Assembly (NCBI RefSeq): GCF_001269425.1
Contig: NZ_CP011787.1
Coordinates: 568,673 to 632,672, forward strand
Direction of reading: 5' to 3'
Length of the DNA stretch: 64,000 nucleotides
From: Candidatus Palibaumannia cicadellinicola
Lineage (GTDB): Bacteria > Pseudomonadota > Gammaproteobacteria > Enterobacterales > Enterobacteriaceae
Below the pieces are notes generated by a model, which was not told the origin of the DNA, did not search any database, and worked only from the letters and a program-made list of their open reading frames with translations. Numbering within the stretch: the stretch's first letter is position 1; each line of letters begins with the position of its first letter. Positions 43,383 through 56,573 of this stretch are shown here, in pieces. Made by a program: the position numbers and the translations under genes.

Positions 43383-44714
43383 TCAATAGCATTTCTCTAT
43401 AGTATCAGCTAAATAATATGCTAAATATTTCACTTGAGCTTCATCATAACCTTCTACCAGAACTCTAATAATATTTTCTGTTCCTGATTTACGTAATAAT
43501 ACCCTACCACGATTAGCTAAAGTGCGTTCAACTTTTTTATACGCCTGGATCACTTGTACTGAATCTAGTTGATTAGTATTACCAATAAAACGTACATTTA
43601 CTAATTTTTGGGGAAATAGTTTTATATCATTACATAAATCATGCAGTGGAATATTTTGACTTACAATAGCTGACAACACTTGTAAACCAGCAATAATTCC
43701 ATCGCTGGTAGTTGTATGATCAAGTAGAATAACGTGCCCAGAATTTTCTGCCCCAATACACCAATTGTTAGCTTGCATGGTTTCTAAAACATAACGCTCT
43801 CCTACATTAGTACGTACAAAAGGAATACCTAACTGTTTCAGAGAGTATTCAAGACCTATATTACTCATTTGTGTTCCAACAACACCACCAGTTAATTTCC
43901 CTTGTCGCATTTTATCACGTGCAACAATATATATAATTTTATCACCATCTACCTGATACCCTAAATGATCTACCATAATAATCCTATCACCATCGCCATC
44001 ATAAGCAATGCCAATATTAGCATGCTCAGCTAGCACTATGCTTTGTAGTTTGCGTATATCAGTGGTACCACATTCTTTATTTATATTAATTCCGTTTGGG
44101 TTACAACCTATAGTTACTACTTTAGCACCTAATTCACGTAATACGCTTGGTGCAATATGGTAAGTAGCTCCATTAGCACAATCAACTACTACTTTAAGAC
44201 CATTTAGGTTAAGATTTACTGGAAAAGTACTTTTGCAAAATTCTATATATTGTCCTTTTGCATCAATTATTCTGCTAGCTTGTCCAAGGTTTTCTGATGC
44301 TACGCAAATTAAATTGCTTTTTAATTGAGCTTCTATTGATTTTTCAACTGTATTTGGAAGCTTAGTACCTTCGCTAGAAAACAATTTAATACCATTATCG
44401 TAAAACTGATTATGTGAAGCAGAAATAACAATACCTGCTGTACTAAATTTTCTAGTAAGATATGCAATAGCAGGCGTAGGCATTGGACCAGTCAATGAAG
44501 CAGATATACCAGCTGCAGCTAAACCAGCTTCCAAAACTGACTCTAGCATATAACCAGATATTCTGGTATCATGACCAATAATAATATTATTAGAACCGTA
44601 ACTAGCTAATACTTTTCCAGCTGCCCAACCTAATTTTAATATAAATTCAGGAGTAATTGGAGTATAACCTACTTTGCCACGGATTCCATCCGTACCGAAA
44701 TATTGATTTTTCAT
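43383..44714 (-). CDS. glmM: Phosphoglucosamine mutase
   Basis: Converts glucosamine 6-phosphate to glucosamine 1-phosphate for UDP-GlcNAc. 443 residues (445 in E. coli). Phospho-serine loop [17 protein letters not shown] (about 94-110), metal loop DGDGDR (about 242-247), sugar loop GAENSGH, and phosphate site [11 protein letters not shown]. The start overlaps the folP stop by four bases. Confidence 0.97.
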   Translation of the reverse strand: MKNQYFGTDGIRGKVGYTPITPEFILKLGWAAGKVLASYGSNNIIIGHDTRISGYMLESVLEAGLAAAGISASLTGPMPTPAIAYLTRKFSTAGIVISASHNQFYDNGIKLFSSEGTKLPNTVEKSIEAQLKSNLICVASENLGQASRIIDAKGQYIEFCKSTFPVNLNLNGLKVVVDCANGATYHIAPSVLRELGAKVVTIGCNPNGININKECGTTDIRKLQSIVLAEHANIGIAYDGDGDRIIMVDHLGYQVDGDKIIYIVARDKMRQGKLTGGVVGTQMSNIGLEYSLKQLGIPFVRTNVGERYVLETMQANNWCIGAENSGHVILLDHTTTSDGIIAGLQVLSAIVSQNIPLHDLCNDIKLFPQKLVNVRFIGNTNQLDSVQVIQAYKKVERTLANRGRVLLRKSGTENIIRVLVEGYDEAQVKYLAYYLADTIEKCY

Positions 44715-45547
44715 AAAAAAATTTTTTCCTTGGCTAATAGTGTATTTTTTACTACAAGCAGTGCTTCTATAGTTTGCTTAACATCATGAACACGAATAAT
44801 CTGTGCACCTTGCATTGCTGCAATAACAGCGCAGGCAATACTACCTGATAATCTATCCTCTGGCTGTAAGTTTCCTATCATAGATTTACGTGACATTCCT
44901 ACTAGGATAGGGAGACCAAAACAATGAAAATCAGCTAGTCTTGCTAATAAGCAATAATTGTGCGCTAAATTTTTACCAAAACCAAACCCTGGATCTATAA
45001 TTAATTTATTTTTTTTAATACCAGATATTTCACAACTGGTAATTTTCTGTAAAAAATATTCTTTTATTTCTTTGATGATATTATTGTAATATGGTTTTTT
45101 CTGCATAGTTAATGGTTCACCCTGTCTATGCATTAGGCACACTGGTAATTTACTTTTTACTGCTGCTTCTAGTGCGCCAGGTTTACTAAGTGAGCGGATA
45201 TCGTTAATTAAATTTACTCCAGCAGCAGCGCTTTCTCGTATCACTAGAGCACTAGAAGTATTTACAGAAATTAAAATATCGAAACGTTGTACTAACGCAG
45301 TAACTACTGGAATGACCCGTTCTGCTTCCTCATTATCATCAATAACATCAGCTCCAGGACGAGTAGATTCTCCACCAACATCTATTATTTTTGCTCCTGC
45401 TTGTATCATACATGCTGAATGATCTATTGCATTAGCAATAGTATTATATTTACCACCATCATAAAATGAATCATTAGTTACATTCAAAATACCCATAACT
45501 TGAGTAAAAGATAAATCTAACGTTACTTTATTAGTCATCAGTTTCAT
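44711..45547 (-). CDS. folP: Dihydropteroate synthase
   Basis: Folate pathway: joins hydroxymethyl-dihydropterin diphosphate and p-aminobenzoate. 278 residues (282 in E. coli). Most motifs are kept: [38 protein letters not shown]. Two normally invariant sites differ: NVTPDSF reads NVTNDSF (residue 25) and ISVDTS reads ISVNTS, the latter at the Asp corresponding to E. coli D96 that contacts the pterin. The gene is otherwise undamaged, so it may be altered rather than dead. Overlaps glmM (ATGA). Confidence 0.95.
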   Translation of the reverse strand: MKLMTNKVTLDLSFTQVMGILNVTNDSFYDGGKYNTIANAIDHSACMIQAGAKIIDVGGESTRPGADVIDDNEEAERVIPVVTALVQRFDILISVNTSSALVIRESAAAGVNLINDIRSLSKPGALEAAVKSKLPVCLMHRQGEPLTMQKKPYYNNIIKEIKEYFLQKITSCEISGIKKNKLIIDPGFGFGKNLAHNYCLLARLADFHCFGLPILVGMSRKSMIGNLQPEDRLSGSIACAVIAAMQGAQIIRVHDVKQTIEALLVVKNTLLAKEKIFL

Positions 45548-45571
45548 TATTTATAAATATCAATGATAATG

Positions 45572-47521
45572 TTAAATAACATTACTATTATTAGATAGAA
45601 TATGGTTCTCGATTAGGTCAATATTGCATGGCATATAAATCCATGATTTTATCTTAGTAGTAGCTAAGGAGCTGCTGTTAATTTCACAATTATGATCATC
45701 CCAACCTGCTGGTTGACGTACGGAACATTTACGTTCCATTAAATCATCAATTTGTGGGGCATCAATAGTTTCATATTTCATCAAAGCATCTTTCATAGCA
45801 TGTAGAATATCAATATTTTCAGTCAAAAGTATTTTTGCGCGTAGGTAGTTACGATCAATGATTAACTTTATTTCTTGATCAATAATACGTGCTGTTTCAT
45901 CTGACATATGTTTAGTTTTAGCAACTGAACGTCCTAAAAATACTTCACTATCTTCTTCTGTATACAACAGTGGGCCTAATTTATCGGAAAATCCCCATTG
46001 AGTAACCATATTACGAGCAATAGAAGTAGCTACTTTAATATCGTTAGATGCTCCTGTAGATACTTTAGCTGGACCATATATTATTTCTTCTGCTATACGT
46101 CCACCGTATAAAGTAGAAATTTGGCTTTCTAGTTTTTGACGACTAGCGCTAATAGTATCTCCTTCAGGTAAGAAAAAAGTTATTCCTAGAGCACGACCAC
46201 GTGGAATAATAGTAACTTTATGTACTGGATCATGATCTGGTACTAATCTTCCAATAAGAGCATGGCCTGCTTCATGATATGCGGTAGACTCTTTCTGTAC
46301 TTCAGTCATTACCATAGAACGTCGTTCTGCACCCATCATAATTTTGTCTTTAGCTTTTTCAAATTCTCCCATGGAGACTACATTTTTATGGTAACGAGCT
46401 GCAAACAGTGCTGCTTCATTTACTAAATTAGCTAAATCTGCACCTGAAAAACCAGGTGTTCCACGAGCAATTACTGACACGTTTATATCTGAGGCTAGCG
46501 GAACACGGCGCATATGTACTTTAAGAATATTTTCACGCCCACGTACATCAGGTAGACCAACTATTACCTGACGGTCAAAACGTCCAGGACGTAATAAAGC
46601 AGGGTCTAAAACATCAGGTCTGTTGGTAGCAGCGATAATGCTAATACCTTCATTACCTTCAAAGCCATCCATTTCTACTAACATTTGGTTTAATGTTTGT
46701 TCACGTTCGTCGTGACCACCTCCTAGTCCTGTCCCCCGCTGACGACCTACGGCATCTATTTCATCAATAAAAATAATACATGGGGCTGCTTTTTTTGCTT
46801 GATCAAACATATCTCGCACGCGAGATGCACCTACCCCTACAAACATTTCTACAAAATCAGAACCAGATATAGTAAAAAATGGTACTTTTGCCTCTCCAGC
46901 GATAGCTTTAGCTAGTAAAGTTTTACCAGTACCGGGTGGTCCCACCATTAACACTCCCTTAGGGATTTTTCCACCAAGTTTTTGAAAACGACTAGGTTCT
47001 CTTAGGTAATCTACTAACTCGCTTACTTCTTCCTTCGCTTCATCGCAACCAGCAACATCGGCAAAGGTAGTTGTTATTTTATCTTCTGTTAGCATCCTAG
47101 CTTTACTCTTTCCGAAGAAAATGACCCCTTTACCGCCACCCTGAATTTGCCGCATAAAAAAGATCCATACCCCAATTAGTAATAACATCGGAAACCAAGA
47201 TATTAATATTGATGCTATCAAACTAGGTTCTTCCGGTTGTTTACCAATTACTTTAACGTTTTTTGTTAAAAGAATATCTAATAGTTTTGGATCATTGATA
47301 GGAATCAATGTCATATAACTATGACTATCTTTTTTGGTCACAGTAATTTCACGACCATGAATATGTACTTCCCTAACTTGGTCTTGATTTAATTCGGACA
47401 TAAAAGTAGTGTAATCTACTTTACGTACATTTGATTCGCTAGGCCCGAAGTTCTGGAATAAAGACATCAGCACTATTGCAATGACTAACCAAAGAATTAA
47501 GTTCTTAGCAATGTCACTCAA
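45572..47521 (-). CDS. ftsH: ATP-dependent zinc metalloprotease FtsH
   Basis: Membrane AAA+ protease for misfolded membrane proteins and regulators. 649 residues (644-647 in E. coli). Two N-terminal membrane helices (about 5-22 and 100-120), Walker A GPPGTGKT (about 193-200), Walker [12 protein letters not shown], the SRH region, and the zinc site HEAGH (about 415-419). The C-terminal tail after about 610 is not like E. coli. 51 bp after rlmE, as in E. coli. Confidence 0.97.
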   Translation of the reverse strand: MSDIAKNLILWLVIAIVLMSLFQNFGPSESNVRKVDYTTFMSELNQDQVREVHIHGREITVTKKDSHSYMTLIPINDPKLLDILLTKNVKVIGKQPEEPSLIASILISWFPMLLLIGVWIFFMRQIQGGGKGVIFFGKSKARMLTEDKITTTFADVAGCDEAKEEVSELVDYLREPSRFQKLGGKIPKGVLMVGPPGTGKTLLAKAIAGEAKVPFFTISGSDFVEMFVGVGASRVRDMFDQAKKAAPCIIFIDEIDAVGRQRGTGLGGGHDEREQTLNQMLVEMDGFEGNEGISIIAATNRPDVLDPALLRPGRFDRQVIVGLPDVRGRENILKVHMRRVPLASDINVSVIARGTPGFSGADLANLVNEAALFAARYHKNVVSMGEFEKAKDKIMMGAERRSMVMTEVQKESTAYHEAGHALIGRLVPDHDPVHKVTIIPRGRALGITFFLPEGDTISASRQKLESQISTLYGGRIAEEIIYGPAKVSTGASNDIKVATSIARNMVTQWGFSDKLGPLLYTEEDSEVFLGRSVAKTKHMSDETARIIDQEIKLIIDRNYLRAKILLTENIDILHAMKDALMKYETIDAPQIDDLMERKCSVRQPAGWDDHNCEINSSSLATTKIKSWIYMPCNIDLIENHILSNNSNVI

Positions 47522-47572
47522 GAGATTAACCTCATATTAAAACAACTTTAACAATTTTTGCATAATAGAGTA

Positions 47573-48211
47573 TTATATTTTGCGCTCCTTCGCTACAAGG
47601 TATATTTCTCTAGAACTAGAACTGGAAGCATATGGTTTAAAAATTTTTACTTGATTAAATAAAGATAGTATTTTTAGCATCAAATCATCAAACCCCTCTC
47701 CATGAAATACTTTTACTATAAAACTTCCACCTGGAATCAAAATATCTTGACACATTTGTAATGCTCGTTCTACTAAATAAATAGATTTTGGAATATCTAC
47801 TGCTGGCAAACCACTAATATTAGGTGCAATATCTGACAAAATTACTTGAACTTTTTTATTTCCAACAACACTTTTAATAGTGTTGAATACTTCATTATTG
47901 CAGAAGTCCCCCTGTACAAAATTGACCCCTAATAACGGATGCATCGGAAGAATATCACAGGCAATAATACGCCCTTTACTACCAATTTTAGTAGATACAT
48001 ATTGTGACCAACTACCAGGTGCTGCACCAAGATCTACTACAGTTATGCAAGAATATAATATTTTGTTAATTTTTTTGTATTTCATTAAGTTTAAACCAAG
48101 CACGAGAACGTAGTTTATTTTTTTTGCTTGTACAACGTATTGATCTTTAAAATGTGCTTGCAGCCAGATTTTTGAATTAGCTGACTTTTTTTTTACAACC
48201 ATTTTTTTCAA
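47573..48211 (-). CDS. rlmE: 23S rRNA 2'-O-methyltransferase RlmE (RrmJ/FtsJ)
   Basis: Methylates U2552 of 23S rRNA late in 50S assembly. 212 residues (209 in E. coli). SAM motif VVDLGAAPGSWSQY (about 57-70), LSDIAPNISG (about 123-132), SFIVKVFHGEGFD and RPYASSSSSREIYLVA-like ending. Upstream of ftsH as usual; the neighbouring yhbY of E. coli is missing. Confidence 0.95.
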   Translation of the reverse strand: MKKMVVKKKSANSKIWLQAHFKDQYVVQAKKINYVLVLGLNLMKYKKINKILYSCITVVDLGAAPGSWSQYVSTKIGSKGRIIACDILPMHPLLGVNFVQGDFCNNEVFNTIKSVVGNKKVQVILSDIAPNISGLPAVDIPKSIYLVERALQMCQDILIPGGSFIVKVFHGEGFDDLMLKILSLFNQVKIFKPYASSSSSREIYLVAKERKI

Positions 48212-48357
48212 TAGATTACCATTAATATACTGTAAAAAGATTTTACCAATTATCAGTATTACTTACTTATATTGTTATCATATTGTTCTAGATGTACATA
48301 AGATGGCGATAACAGACTAAATTTTCAATACCAATATATTAACATTAACAATATTCT

Positions 48358-48843
48358 TTATTCTGAAATATATTCTACTTTTAAAATATGATATTTAACT
48401 TCACCACCAGGTGTATTAATAATAACGATATCACCCTCTTTATTACCTATTAGACCGCGAGCAATTGGTGAATTAATTGATATCATATTATGTTTAAAAT
48501 CTGCCTCATCATCACCAACTATCCGATAGGTTTGTGGCTCTTTAATATTCAGGTTATTCACGCTTACCGTCGCACCGAAAATTACACGGTTACTAGGAGA
48601 TATCTGATTGATATCAATAATTTGAGCATTAGCAAGTTTAGCTTCTATTTCCTGAATACGTCCTTCGCAAAAACTTTGCTGTTCACGCGCAGAGTGATAT
48701 TCTGCATTTTCTTTTAAATCGCCATATTCACGTGCTTCTGTAAGATCACGAATAATTTCAGCTCTGCGTATATTTTTTAAGTAATTTAGTTCTTTACGCA
48801 GCTTTTCAGCGCCGCGCCTAGTCATAGGAGTTTGATTCATCAT
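48358..48843 (-). CDS. greA: Transcript cleavage factor GreA
   Basis: Rescues arrested RNA polymerase. 161 residues (158 in E. coli). N-terminal coiled coil with [22 protein letters not shown] (about 43-64), which contains the acidic tip, and a C-terminal globular domain ([26 protein letters not shown]). The second Met is an alternative start. Divergent from the dacB pseudogene as in E. coli. Confidence 0.97.
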   Translation of the reverse strand: MMNQTPMTRRGAEKLRKELNYLKNIRRAEIIRDLTEAREYGDLKENAEYHSAREQQSFCEGRIQEIEAKLANAQIIDINQISPSNRVIFGATVSVNNLNIKEPQTYRIVGDDEADFKHNMISINSPIARGLIGNKEGDIVIINTPGGEVKYHILKVEYISE

Positions 48844-49008
48844 AATTAATTATACCTTTACTTTAATTGTAACTCTACTGCTGTAGTAGCTGCTATACTA
48901 ACGTAATACTATTTTATTGAAAGACTGAAATACTGTTGGAGTTTGTTGTTACGATTGATTTTATTCCTATAATTAAATTATAATGTACTAGTAACTAGTA
49001 GTATTACT

Positions 49009-49032
49009 ATAAACACTGTACACAGTGTTTAT
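49009..49032. repeat. 24-bp near-perfect palindrome between greA and the dacB relic
   Basis: ATAAACACTGT (49009-49019) and ACAGTGTTTAT (49022-49032) are exact inverted repeats around two bases. It lies just before the old dacB start at 49051, in the divergent greA/dacB promoter region. Confidence 0.85.
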
Positions 49033-49050
49033 TCATTCACTATAATAATT

Positions 49051-50499
49051 ATGCGTGTTTTAAAAATTATCAAATGCTGCTGTACCAGCTTTTTTATTAT
49101 ATATGCTCAAGCTGCTGTATCTGTGGTAAACTACACATAATATTTACCAAAAGGTACTAAACTTGCTTTAATTGTGCAAAAATTAGGGGCACAGCAGCCA
49201 ACTATTGATTAAAATAGTAAGCAGCTAGCGCTACCAGCTAGTACTATTAAACTATTAACAGCGCTAGCAGCACTACTACAACTAGGACCAAACTATCGAT
49301 TTAATACTATTTTTGAAGCAAATTTTCCAGTATCATAAGGAGTATTAAACAGTAATATTATTGCACGCTTTAGCGGTGATCCTACTTTTACTCGTAAACG
49401 ACTACGTACTATGGTAGCAGCACTACGAAAACATGGTATAAAAATTATTACTGGTAACCTAATAATTGATACATCGGTATTTGCAATTAATGATAAAGCC
49501 CCTGGTTGGCTATGGAATGATTGAATCCAATGTTTCAGCACTGCTCCAGGAGCAGCTATCATCGATAGACACTGTGTTTCTATTTCTCTATACAGCGGTA
49601 CTGTAGGTGAAAGAACTTTTATTAGTCTTTCTTCTTACTATCATGTAAAAATAAAAAAGTACGTACTATTAATAATGAAGCAAAAAATTACTGTGAGCTT
49701 GATATTATACCAGGTGAGCTAAATATTTTTACTTTTAACGGTTGTATTAATCAGCGTTAAGATCCTATCTTACTTAGTTTTGCGTTTTGCAGTACAAGAT
49801 AGCGCGAGCTATGTTGGTTCGATTTTAAAGGAAGAACTAAAGCAGGCTAATATACAACTCAATGGTACTATTAAACTAAAAAATAAACCTCCTAATACTC
49901 ATAAACCTTGTAAGGTTCTAGCGCAATCTTTTTCAGCCCCATTACATGATTTATTACATCTTATGTTCAAAACATCAGATAATTTGATTGCCGATACTAT
50001 ATTTCGTATTATTTTTCATTAATACGTTAAAGTACCTGGAAGCTGGCGTACTGGATCTGACGCAGTACGTAAAATATTACATCAAAAAGCTAGCATTGAT
50101 CTCGATAATACAATTCAGGTTGATGGATATGGTTTATCACGCTTAAATTTAATTTCTCCATCTACTATGATGAAAGTTCTGCAATATATTGGTAATAATG
50201 ATCAAAAACTAGATTTCATATCTATGTTACATTTATCAGGTTATGATGGTACACTAATGTATCGTTATGGTCTACATTAAGCAGGAGTAGATGGTAAATT
50301 ATCAGCTAAAACTGGATCTTTACAATGAGTTTATAATCTAGCTGGTTTTCTTACTACTTATAGTGGTAATCGTCTAGTCTTTGTCCAGTATATATCTAGC
50401 TATACAGCTTCGCTGCTACCAAATAAGCATACTAATAAGTATATTTAATTAATTAATTTTTAATATAGGCTATATAAAGATTTATATAAAAATAACTAA
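49051..50499 (+). pseudogene. dacB: dacB pseudogene (D-Ala-D-Ala carboxypeptidase/endopeptidase PBP4)
   Basis: A full-length footprint of PBP4 is readable from ATG 49051 to RLYKDLYKNN-stop at 50499. It is broken by about ten stop codons (49138, 49210, 49336, 49522, 49758, 50020, 50278, 50326, 50446, 50461) and two frameshifts (a -1 near 49655 in an A run, a +1 near 49786). The catalytic motifs are still legible: STIK (49240-49251), SDN (49975-49983), KTGS (50308-50319). Conserved stretches include GVDGKLSAKTGSLQ and LISPSTMMKVLQYI. Gene order greA-dacB-obgE is as in E. coli. Confidence 0.95.
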
Positions 50500-50541
50500 A
50501 TTAGTTTAATTACACACTTTAAGTATTAATTTAAAAAATCT

Positions 50542-51925
<1,384 letters not shown>

Positions 51926-51952
51926 GAGTTTATTTTCTTTTGTTGAGTTAAG

Positions 51953-52264
51953 TTAAAAGCTTACACTGGTAACTTCAACGTCAGTAAACCACTGACGATG
52001 ACCATGATGCTTGCGGAAGTGTTTGCGACGACGAAACTTGACAATTTTTAATTTATCACTACGACCGTGATTAACTATTTTTGCAATAATTTTACCATTA
52101 TTAACAATCGGACTACCGATATAAATATGATTACCACTATTTATCATCATAATTTTATCAAATTCCACAGTATTACCAGTTGCAATGTTTAGCTTTTCAA
52201 GGCGGATAGTTTGACCTTCACTTACTCGGTATTGTTTACCACCACTTTGAAAAATGGCGTACAT
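51953..52264 (-). CDS. rplU: 50S ribosomal protein L21
   Basis: 103 residues, identical in length to E. coli. [24 protein letters not shown] at the start and [21 protein letters not shown] near the end. First gene of rplU-rpmA-obgE; divergent from ispB. Confidence 0.98.
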   Translation of the reverse strand: MYAIFQSGGKQYRVSEGQTIRLEKLNIATGNTVEFDKIMMINSGNHIYIGSPIVNNGKIIAKIVNHGRSDKLKIVKFRRRKHFRKHHGHRQWFTDVEVTSVSF

Positions 52265-52413
52265 AAAATACTCCTTTATAGTGCCCTATTTGTTGTAATA
52301 ACAACAAAATATGATACGTAGTTATTTTTTAAAAACAAGTTTTTATTAGTAGTTTTTCAGTACAATTAGCTAAACAATCTATAAGTAAAAATTAATATAA
52401 TGTTTCAAACAAA

Positions 52414-53400
52414 ATGAATTTTGAAAAAATTAATGAACTCATTGCACTGGAAATGGCAAATGTTAATGCTGCTATTAATGATCAACTGTATTCAGAAATT
52501 ATTCTTATAAAACAGTTAGTTAATTATATTATTAGTTGTGGAGGTAAGCGCATCCGTCCAATGATTGTTTTGCTAACAGCTTTAGCATTGAATTATAAAG
52601 GCAACCAGCATGTCACTGTTGCTGCGCTAATAGAATTTATTCATACTGCTACATTACTTCACGATGATGTAGTCGATAAGTCTAATATGCGTCGTGGTAA
52701 AACTAGCGCCAATATAATATTTGGTAATGCCGCAAGTATATTAGTAGGTGATTTTATTTATACTCGTGCTTTTCAGATGATAATAGCACTAAATTCACTA
52801 AGAGTGCTTAAATTAATGTCTGAAGCAGTAAACGTTATTGTAGAAGGTGAAATAATTCAATTAATAAATTGTAGAGATCCTAATATTACTACTGAAAGTT
52901 ATATGAGAGTAATTTATAGTAAAACAGCACGTTTATTTGAAGTAGCTTCACAATCTTCCGCTGTTCTAGCAGGTGCACTTCCAGATCAGGAAATTGAGTT
53001 ACGTAATTACGGTCGTTATTTAGGGACAGCATTTCAGCTAATTGATGATGTATTAGATTATAGTAATAACTGTAATATTTTAGGAAAAAATTATGGTAAT
53101 GATCTAAATGAAGGTAAACCTACCTTACCTCTACTACATGCTATGCGTAATGGGACACCCATACAGTCATCATTTATTCGTCAAGTTATTATGCAACAAG
53201 TTAATAGTAGTAAATTAAATGTAAATGTAATGGATAAAGTACTAGAAACTATGCAACAGTGTGGTTCATTAGAATATACTAGACAATGCGCTGAAGAAGA
53301 AGTTGATAAAGCGATTACTTGTCTTACCTGTTTATCTCCTTCTCCTTATCGCGATGCATTAGAGAGTTTAGCTAAATTAGTAGTAACACGTAATGTATAA
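52414..53400 (+). CDS. ispB: Octaprenyl diphosphate synthase
   Basis: Makes the polyprenyl side chain of ubiquinone. 328 residues (323 in E. coli). First Asp-rich motif LLHDDVVDKSNMRRG (about 82-96), second FQLIDDVLDY (about 208-217), GGKRIRPM and GKPTLPLLHAM. Consistent with ubiK, ubiH and ubiI in the window. Confidence 0.97.
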   Translation: MNFEKINELIALEMANVNAAINDQLYSEIILIKQLVNYIISCGGKRIRPMIVLLTALALNYKGNQHVTVAALIEFIHTATLLHDDVVDKSNMRRGKTSANIIFGNAASILVGDFIYTRAFQMIIALNSLRVLKLMSEAVNVIVEGEIIQLINCRDPNITTESYMRVIYSKTARLFEVASQSSAVLAGALPDQEIELRNYGRYLGTAFQLIDDVLDYSNNCNILGKNYGNDLNEGKPTLPLLHAMRNGTPIQSSFIRQVIMQQVNSSKLNVNVMDKVLETMQQCGSLEYTRQCAEEEVDKAITCLTCLSPSPYRDALESLAKLVVTRNV

Positions 53401-53518
53401 TTAAATGTAAAAATAATACTAATTGAAAATCATTTTAAAAAAAAATATATTATGATTTAATGTTATTATATTTTTATATAAAAATATAATTTTTGTATTA
53501 AATTTAAGCGAGTTAATT

Positions 53519-54697
53519 ATGACTATCATTAATATGACAGATATACATTTAACTGGTAAACGTGTGTTGATTCGTTCTGATCTTAATGTGCCAATTAATA
53601 AAGGAACAATTACTTCTTATGCACGTATAAATGCTTCTTTACCAACTATAGAAAACGCACTAAAACAAGGCGCAAGAGTAATGGTAACATCTCATCTTGG
53701 TAGACCTATTGAAGGTAAATATGACGCTGAATTTTCTCTAAAACCAGTAGTGAATTATCTAAAACAGAAAATTTCTGCCCCAGTTAGGTTGGTACATAAT
53801 TATCTTAATGGTTTATATCTTAATCAAGGAGAACTAGTCGTACTAGAAAATGTTCGTTTTAATAAAGGGGAACAGAAAAATAACCATATACTAGCACAAC
53901 AATATGCAGCACTATGTGATATTTTTGTTATGGATGCCTTTGGCACGGCACACAGAATGCATGCTTCTACTTATGGTGTAGGTAAATTTGTGCCAATTGC
54001 CTGTGCTGGTAATTTATTTTTACATGAATTAGAAGTAATCAGTAAAGTGCTAAAGAATCCAGTGCGTCCAATGATAGCTATAGTTGGCGGTTCAAAAGTA
54101 TCTACTAAATTAAATATTTTGAATAAATTATCGACAATATCTGATCAAGTAATAATAGGAGGTGGTATCGCAAATACATTCCTAGCTGCGCAGGGTTATA
54201 ATATTGGACAATCCTTATTAGAAAAAAATTTTATTTTACAAGCAAAACAGTTACTTAATAAAAATAATATTTTGATTCCTACTGATGTTCGTGTAGCTAC
54301 TGAATTTTCTGAAACTGCTATCGCAACCTTAAAGTCGATACTTAATGTTAATAAAAACGAACATATTCTTGATTTAGGTGATGAATCTGCTGCTAGATTA
54401 GCGATCATATTAAAAAATGCTAAAACTATTTTGTGGAACGGTCCAGTTGGAGTATTTGAGTTTCCTAATTTTCGTAAAAGTACTGAAGTACTAGCTAGAG
54501 CTATTGCGGAAAGCGAAGCGTTTTCTATTGCTGGTGGTGGAGATACCTTAGCTGCTATTGATTTATTTAGGATAAATCATCAGATCTCTTATATTTCTAC
54601 AGGTGGTGGTGCTTTTCTTTCCTTTGTTGAAGGAAACATACTTCCTGCTGTCATAATGCTTGAAGAACATGCAAAAAAATATGAATCAAATTTATAG
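53519..54697 (+). CDS. pgk: Phosphoglycerate kinase
   Basis: Glycolytic ATP-forming step. 392 residues (387 in E. coli). [11 protein letters not shown] (about 15-25), TSHLGRP (about 58-64), [25 protein letters not shown] and the C-terminal [11 protein letters not shown]. Followed 19 bp later by fbaA, the E. coli epd-pgk-fbaA order without epd. Confidence 0.98.
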   Translation: MTIINMTDIHLTGKRVLIRSDLNVPINKGTITSYARINASLPTIENALKQGARVMVTSHLGRPIEGKYDAEFSLKPVVNYLKQKISAPVRLVHNYLNGLYLNQGELVVLENVRFNKGEQKNNHILAQQYAALCDIFVMDAFGTAHRMHASTYGVGKFVPIACAGNLFLHELEVISKVLKNPVRPMIAIVGGSKVSTKLNILNKLSTISDQVIIGGGIANTFLAAQGYNIGQSLLEKNFILQAKQLLNKNNILIPTDVRVATEFSETAIATLKSILNVNKNEHILDLGDESAARLAIILKNAKTILWNGPVGVFEFPNFRKSTEVLARAIAESEAFSIAGGGDTLAAIDLFRINHQISYISTGGGAFLSFVEGNILPAVIMLEEHAKKYESNL

Positions 54698-54716
54698 AAA
54701 ATAAGGATAAAATAAG

Positions 54717-55796
54717 ATGTCTAAAATTTTAGATATAGTAAAACCAGGAGTTATTACTGGTGATGATATTCAGAAAATATTTTCTATCATAAAAGAAAAC
54801 AATTGTGCTTTACCTGCTGTTAATTGTATAGGTACAGATTCTATAAATGCTTCATTGGAAGCTGCTGTCAAAGTACGTGCACCGATTATTGTGCAATTTT
54901 CTTATGGAGGAGCAGCTTTTATGTCAGGTTTAGGTATCAATACTAAAGGACACACGGCTTCAGTATTAGGCGCAATATCTGGTGCTTTACACGTACACCA
55001 AATGGCTGAATATTATGGTGTACCAGTTATGCTACATACTGACCATTGTTCAAAAAAAAATTTACCTTGGCTAGATGAGCTTTTAGTTGCCGATGAGAAA
55101 TATTTTAATATTCATGGTAAACCACTGTTTTCATCTCATATGATAGATTTATCTGAAGAATCATTAGATGATAATATTAAAATTTGTTCAGAATACTTAG
55201 AAAAAATGGAGAAACTAAAAATTACACTAGAAATTGAACTAGGATGTACTGGTGGCGAAGAAGATGGTATCGAATATAGTAGTCAGTTAAATCACTATGA
55301 ACTATATACTAAACCGGAATATGTTGCCTATGCCTACGAAAAACTAAATTTAATAAGCCAACGTTTTACTATTGCAGCAGCTTTTGGTAATGTCCATGGA
55401 GTATACCAACCTGGTAATGTGCAGCTTATTCCAAAAATATTAGATGATTCACAGCAATACGTTTCTACAAAATTCGGATTGCCAGCTAATTATCTTAACT
55501 TAGTATTCCATGGAGGTTCTGGTTCAAGGCAAGAAGATATTAAAGAAGCAATTAGTTATGGTGTAGTAAAAATGAATATTGATACCGATACACAGTGGGC
55601 TACTTGGAAAGGTATTCTTCAATACTATAACAAGAATAAAGATTATTTGCAGAGTCAAATAGGTCATTATAACAATGCTAATCAACCAAATAAAAATTTT
55701 TATGATCCAAGAATTTGGCTTCGTGCTGGACAAATATCTATGATTAAACGGCTTGAATTAGCTTTTAAAGAACTTAATTCTTTTAATTTATTATAA
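54717..55796 (+). CDS. fbaA: Fructose-bisphosphate aldolase, class II
   Basis: Zinc-dependent cleavage of fructose 1,6-bisphosphate. 359 residues, identical to E. coli length. Zinc ligand region MLHTDHCSKKNLPW (about 107-120), LEIELGCTGGEEDGI (about 172-186), NVHGVYQPGN, FHGGSGS. An A9 run inside the gene (55052-55060) keeps frame. Confidence 0.98.
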   Translation: MSKILDIVKPGVITGDDIQKIFSIIKENNCALPAVNCIGTDSINASLEAAVKVRAPIIVQFSYGGAAFMSGLGINTKGHTASVLGAISGALHVHQMAEYYGVPVMLHTDHCSKKNLPWLDELLVADEKYFNIHGKPLFSSHMIDLSEESLDDNIKICSEYLEKMEKLKITLEIELGCTGGEEDGIEYSSQLNHYELYTKPEYVAYAYEKLNLISQRFTIAAAFGNVHGVYQPGNVQLIPKILDDSQQYVSTKFGLPANYLNLVFHGGSGSRQEDIKEAISYGVVKMNIDTDTQWATWKGILQYYNKNKDYLQSQIGHYNNANQPNKNFYDPRIWLRAGQISMIKRLELAFKELNSFNLL

Positions 55797-55907
55797 ATAT
55801 TATTATATGTAATAATATTTTTTGTATTTATTTAATAGTATTTATTTTAATAAATTTAATTAAAATTAATTTAAAATAAATTAATTTAAATATTAAGTAT
55901 CATACTT

Positions 55908-56567
55908 ATGACAAAAGATGAACTGAAAAAAGCAGCTGGATGGGCAGCATTAAAATATATAAAATCAGATACTATTATAGGAGTAGGTACTGGATCTACT
56001 ACTGATCATTTTATTGAAGCTCTAGCAACAATAAAAAATAAAATTTACGGAGTAGTTTCAAGTTCTGAAGTATCTACTGCTAAATTAAAAAATTTAGGTA
56101 TTTTTATTTTTGATTTAAACGATGTTAATTCACTAGATATATATGTGGATGGTACCGACGAAATAAATATAAATCTACAGATGATTAAAGGAGGTGGTGC
56201 TGCACTAACACGTGAAAAAGTTCTTGCATCAGCAGCTAGTAAATTTATTTGTATTGCAGATCAAAGTAAAAAAGTTGAAATATTAGGTAACTATCCTTTA
56301 CCGGTAGAGGTAATACCAATGGCTTATAATTTTGTAGCAAGAAAATTAGTACAGCTTACTCACGGGTTACCAAAATATCGTAAAGGTGTTGTTACTGATA
56401 ACGGAAATATTATTTTAGATATCCATAATTTAAAAATTATAGATGCTATTGCCTTAGAAAAAATTATTAATAATATACCAGGCGTAGTTACTGTTGGTCT
56501 TTTTGCAAGACGCCCCGCTGATATAGCACTTATTAGTAGTGAGGAAGGTATTACCATATTAAGTTAA
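55908..56567 (+). CDS. rpiA: Ribose-5-phosphate isomerase A
   Basis: Interconverts ribose and ribulose 5-phosphate, supplying RibB and nucleotide synthesis. 219 residues as in E. coli. [15 protein letters not shown] (about 25-39), VDGTDEIN (about 82-89), [14 protein letters not shown] (about 94-107). Convergent with the cyclo-ligase gene, six bases apart; serA between them in E. coli is gone. Confidence 0.97.
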   Translation: MTKDELKKAAGWAALKYIKSDTIIGVGTGSTTDHFIEALATIKNKIYGVVSSSEVSTAKLKNLGIFIFDLNDVNSLDIYVDGTDEININLQMIKGGGAALTREKVLASAASKFICIADQSKKVEILGNYPLPVEVIPMAYNFVARKLVQLTHGLPKYRKGVVTDNGNIILDIHNLKIIDAIALEKIINNIPGVVTVGLFARRPADIALISSEEGITILS

Positions 56568-56573
56568 ATTTTT

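Noticed and set aside
48987-48999. ACTAGT-A-ACTAGT resembling a TrpR operator
   Set aside because: One base too short in the centre, no trp gene nearby, and CTAG-containing words are common throughout this window.
49293-49562. 89-codon open frame on the minus strand
   Set aside because: Antisense to the dacB pseudogene, whose plus-strand PBP4 match is unmistakable; no family resemblance of its own.
49780-50022. 80-codon plus-strand ORF
   Set aside because: It is an uninterrupted fragment of the dacB pseudogene (contains SDN), not a separate gene.
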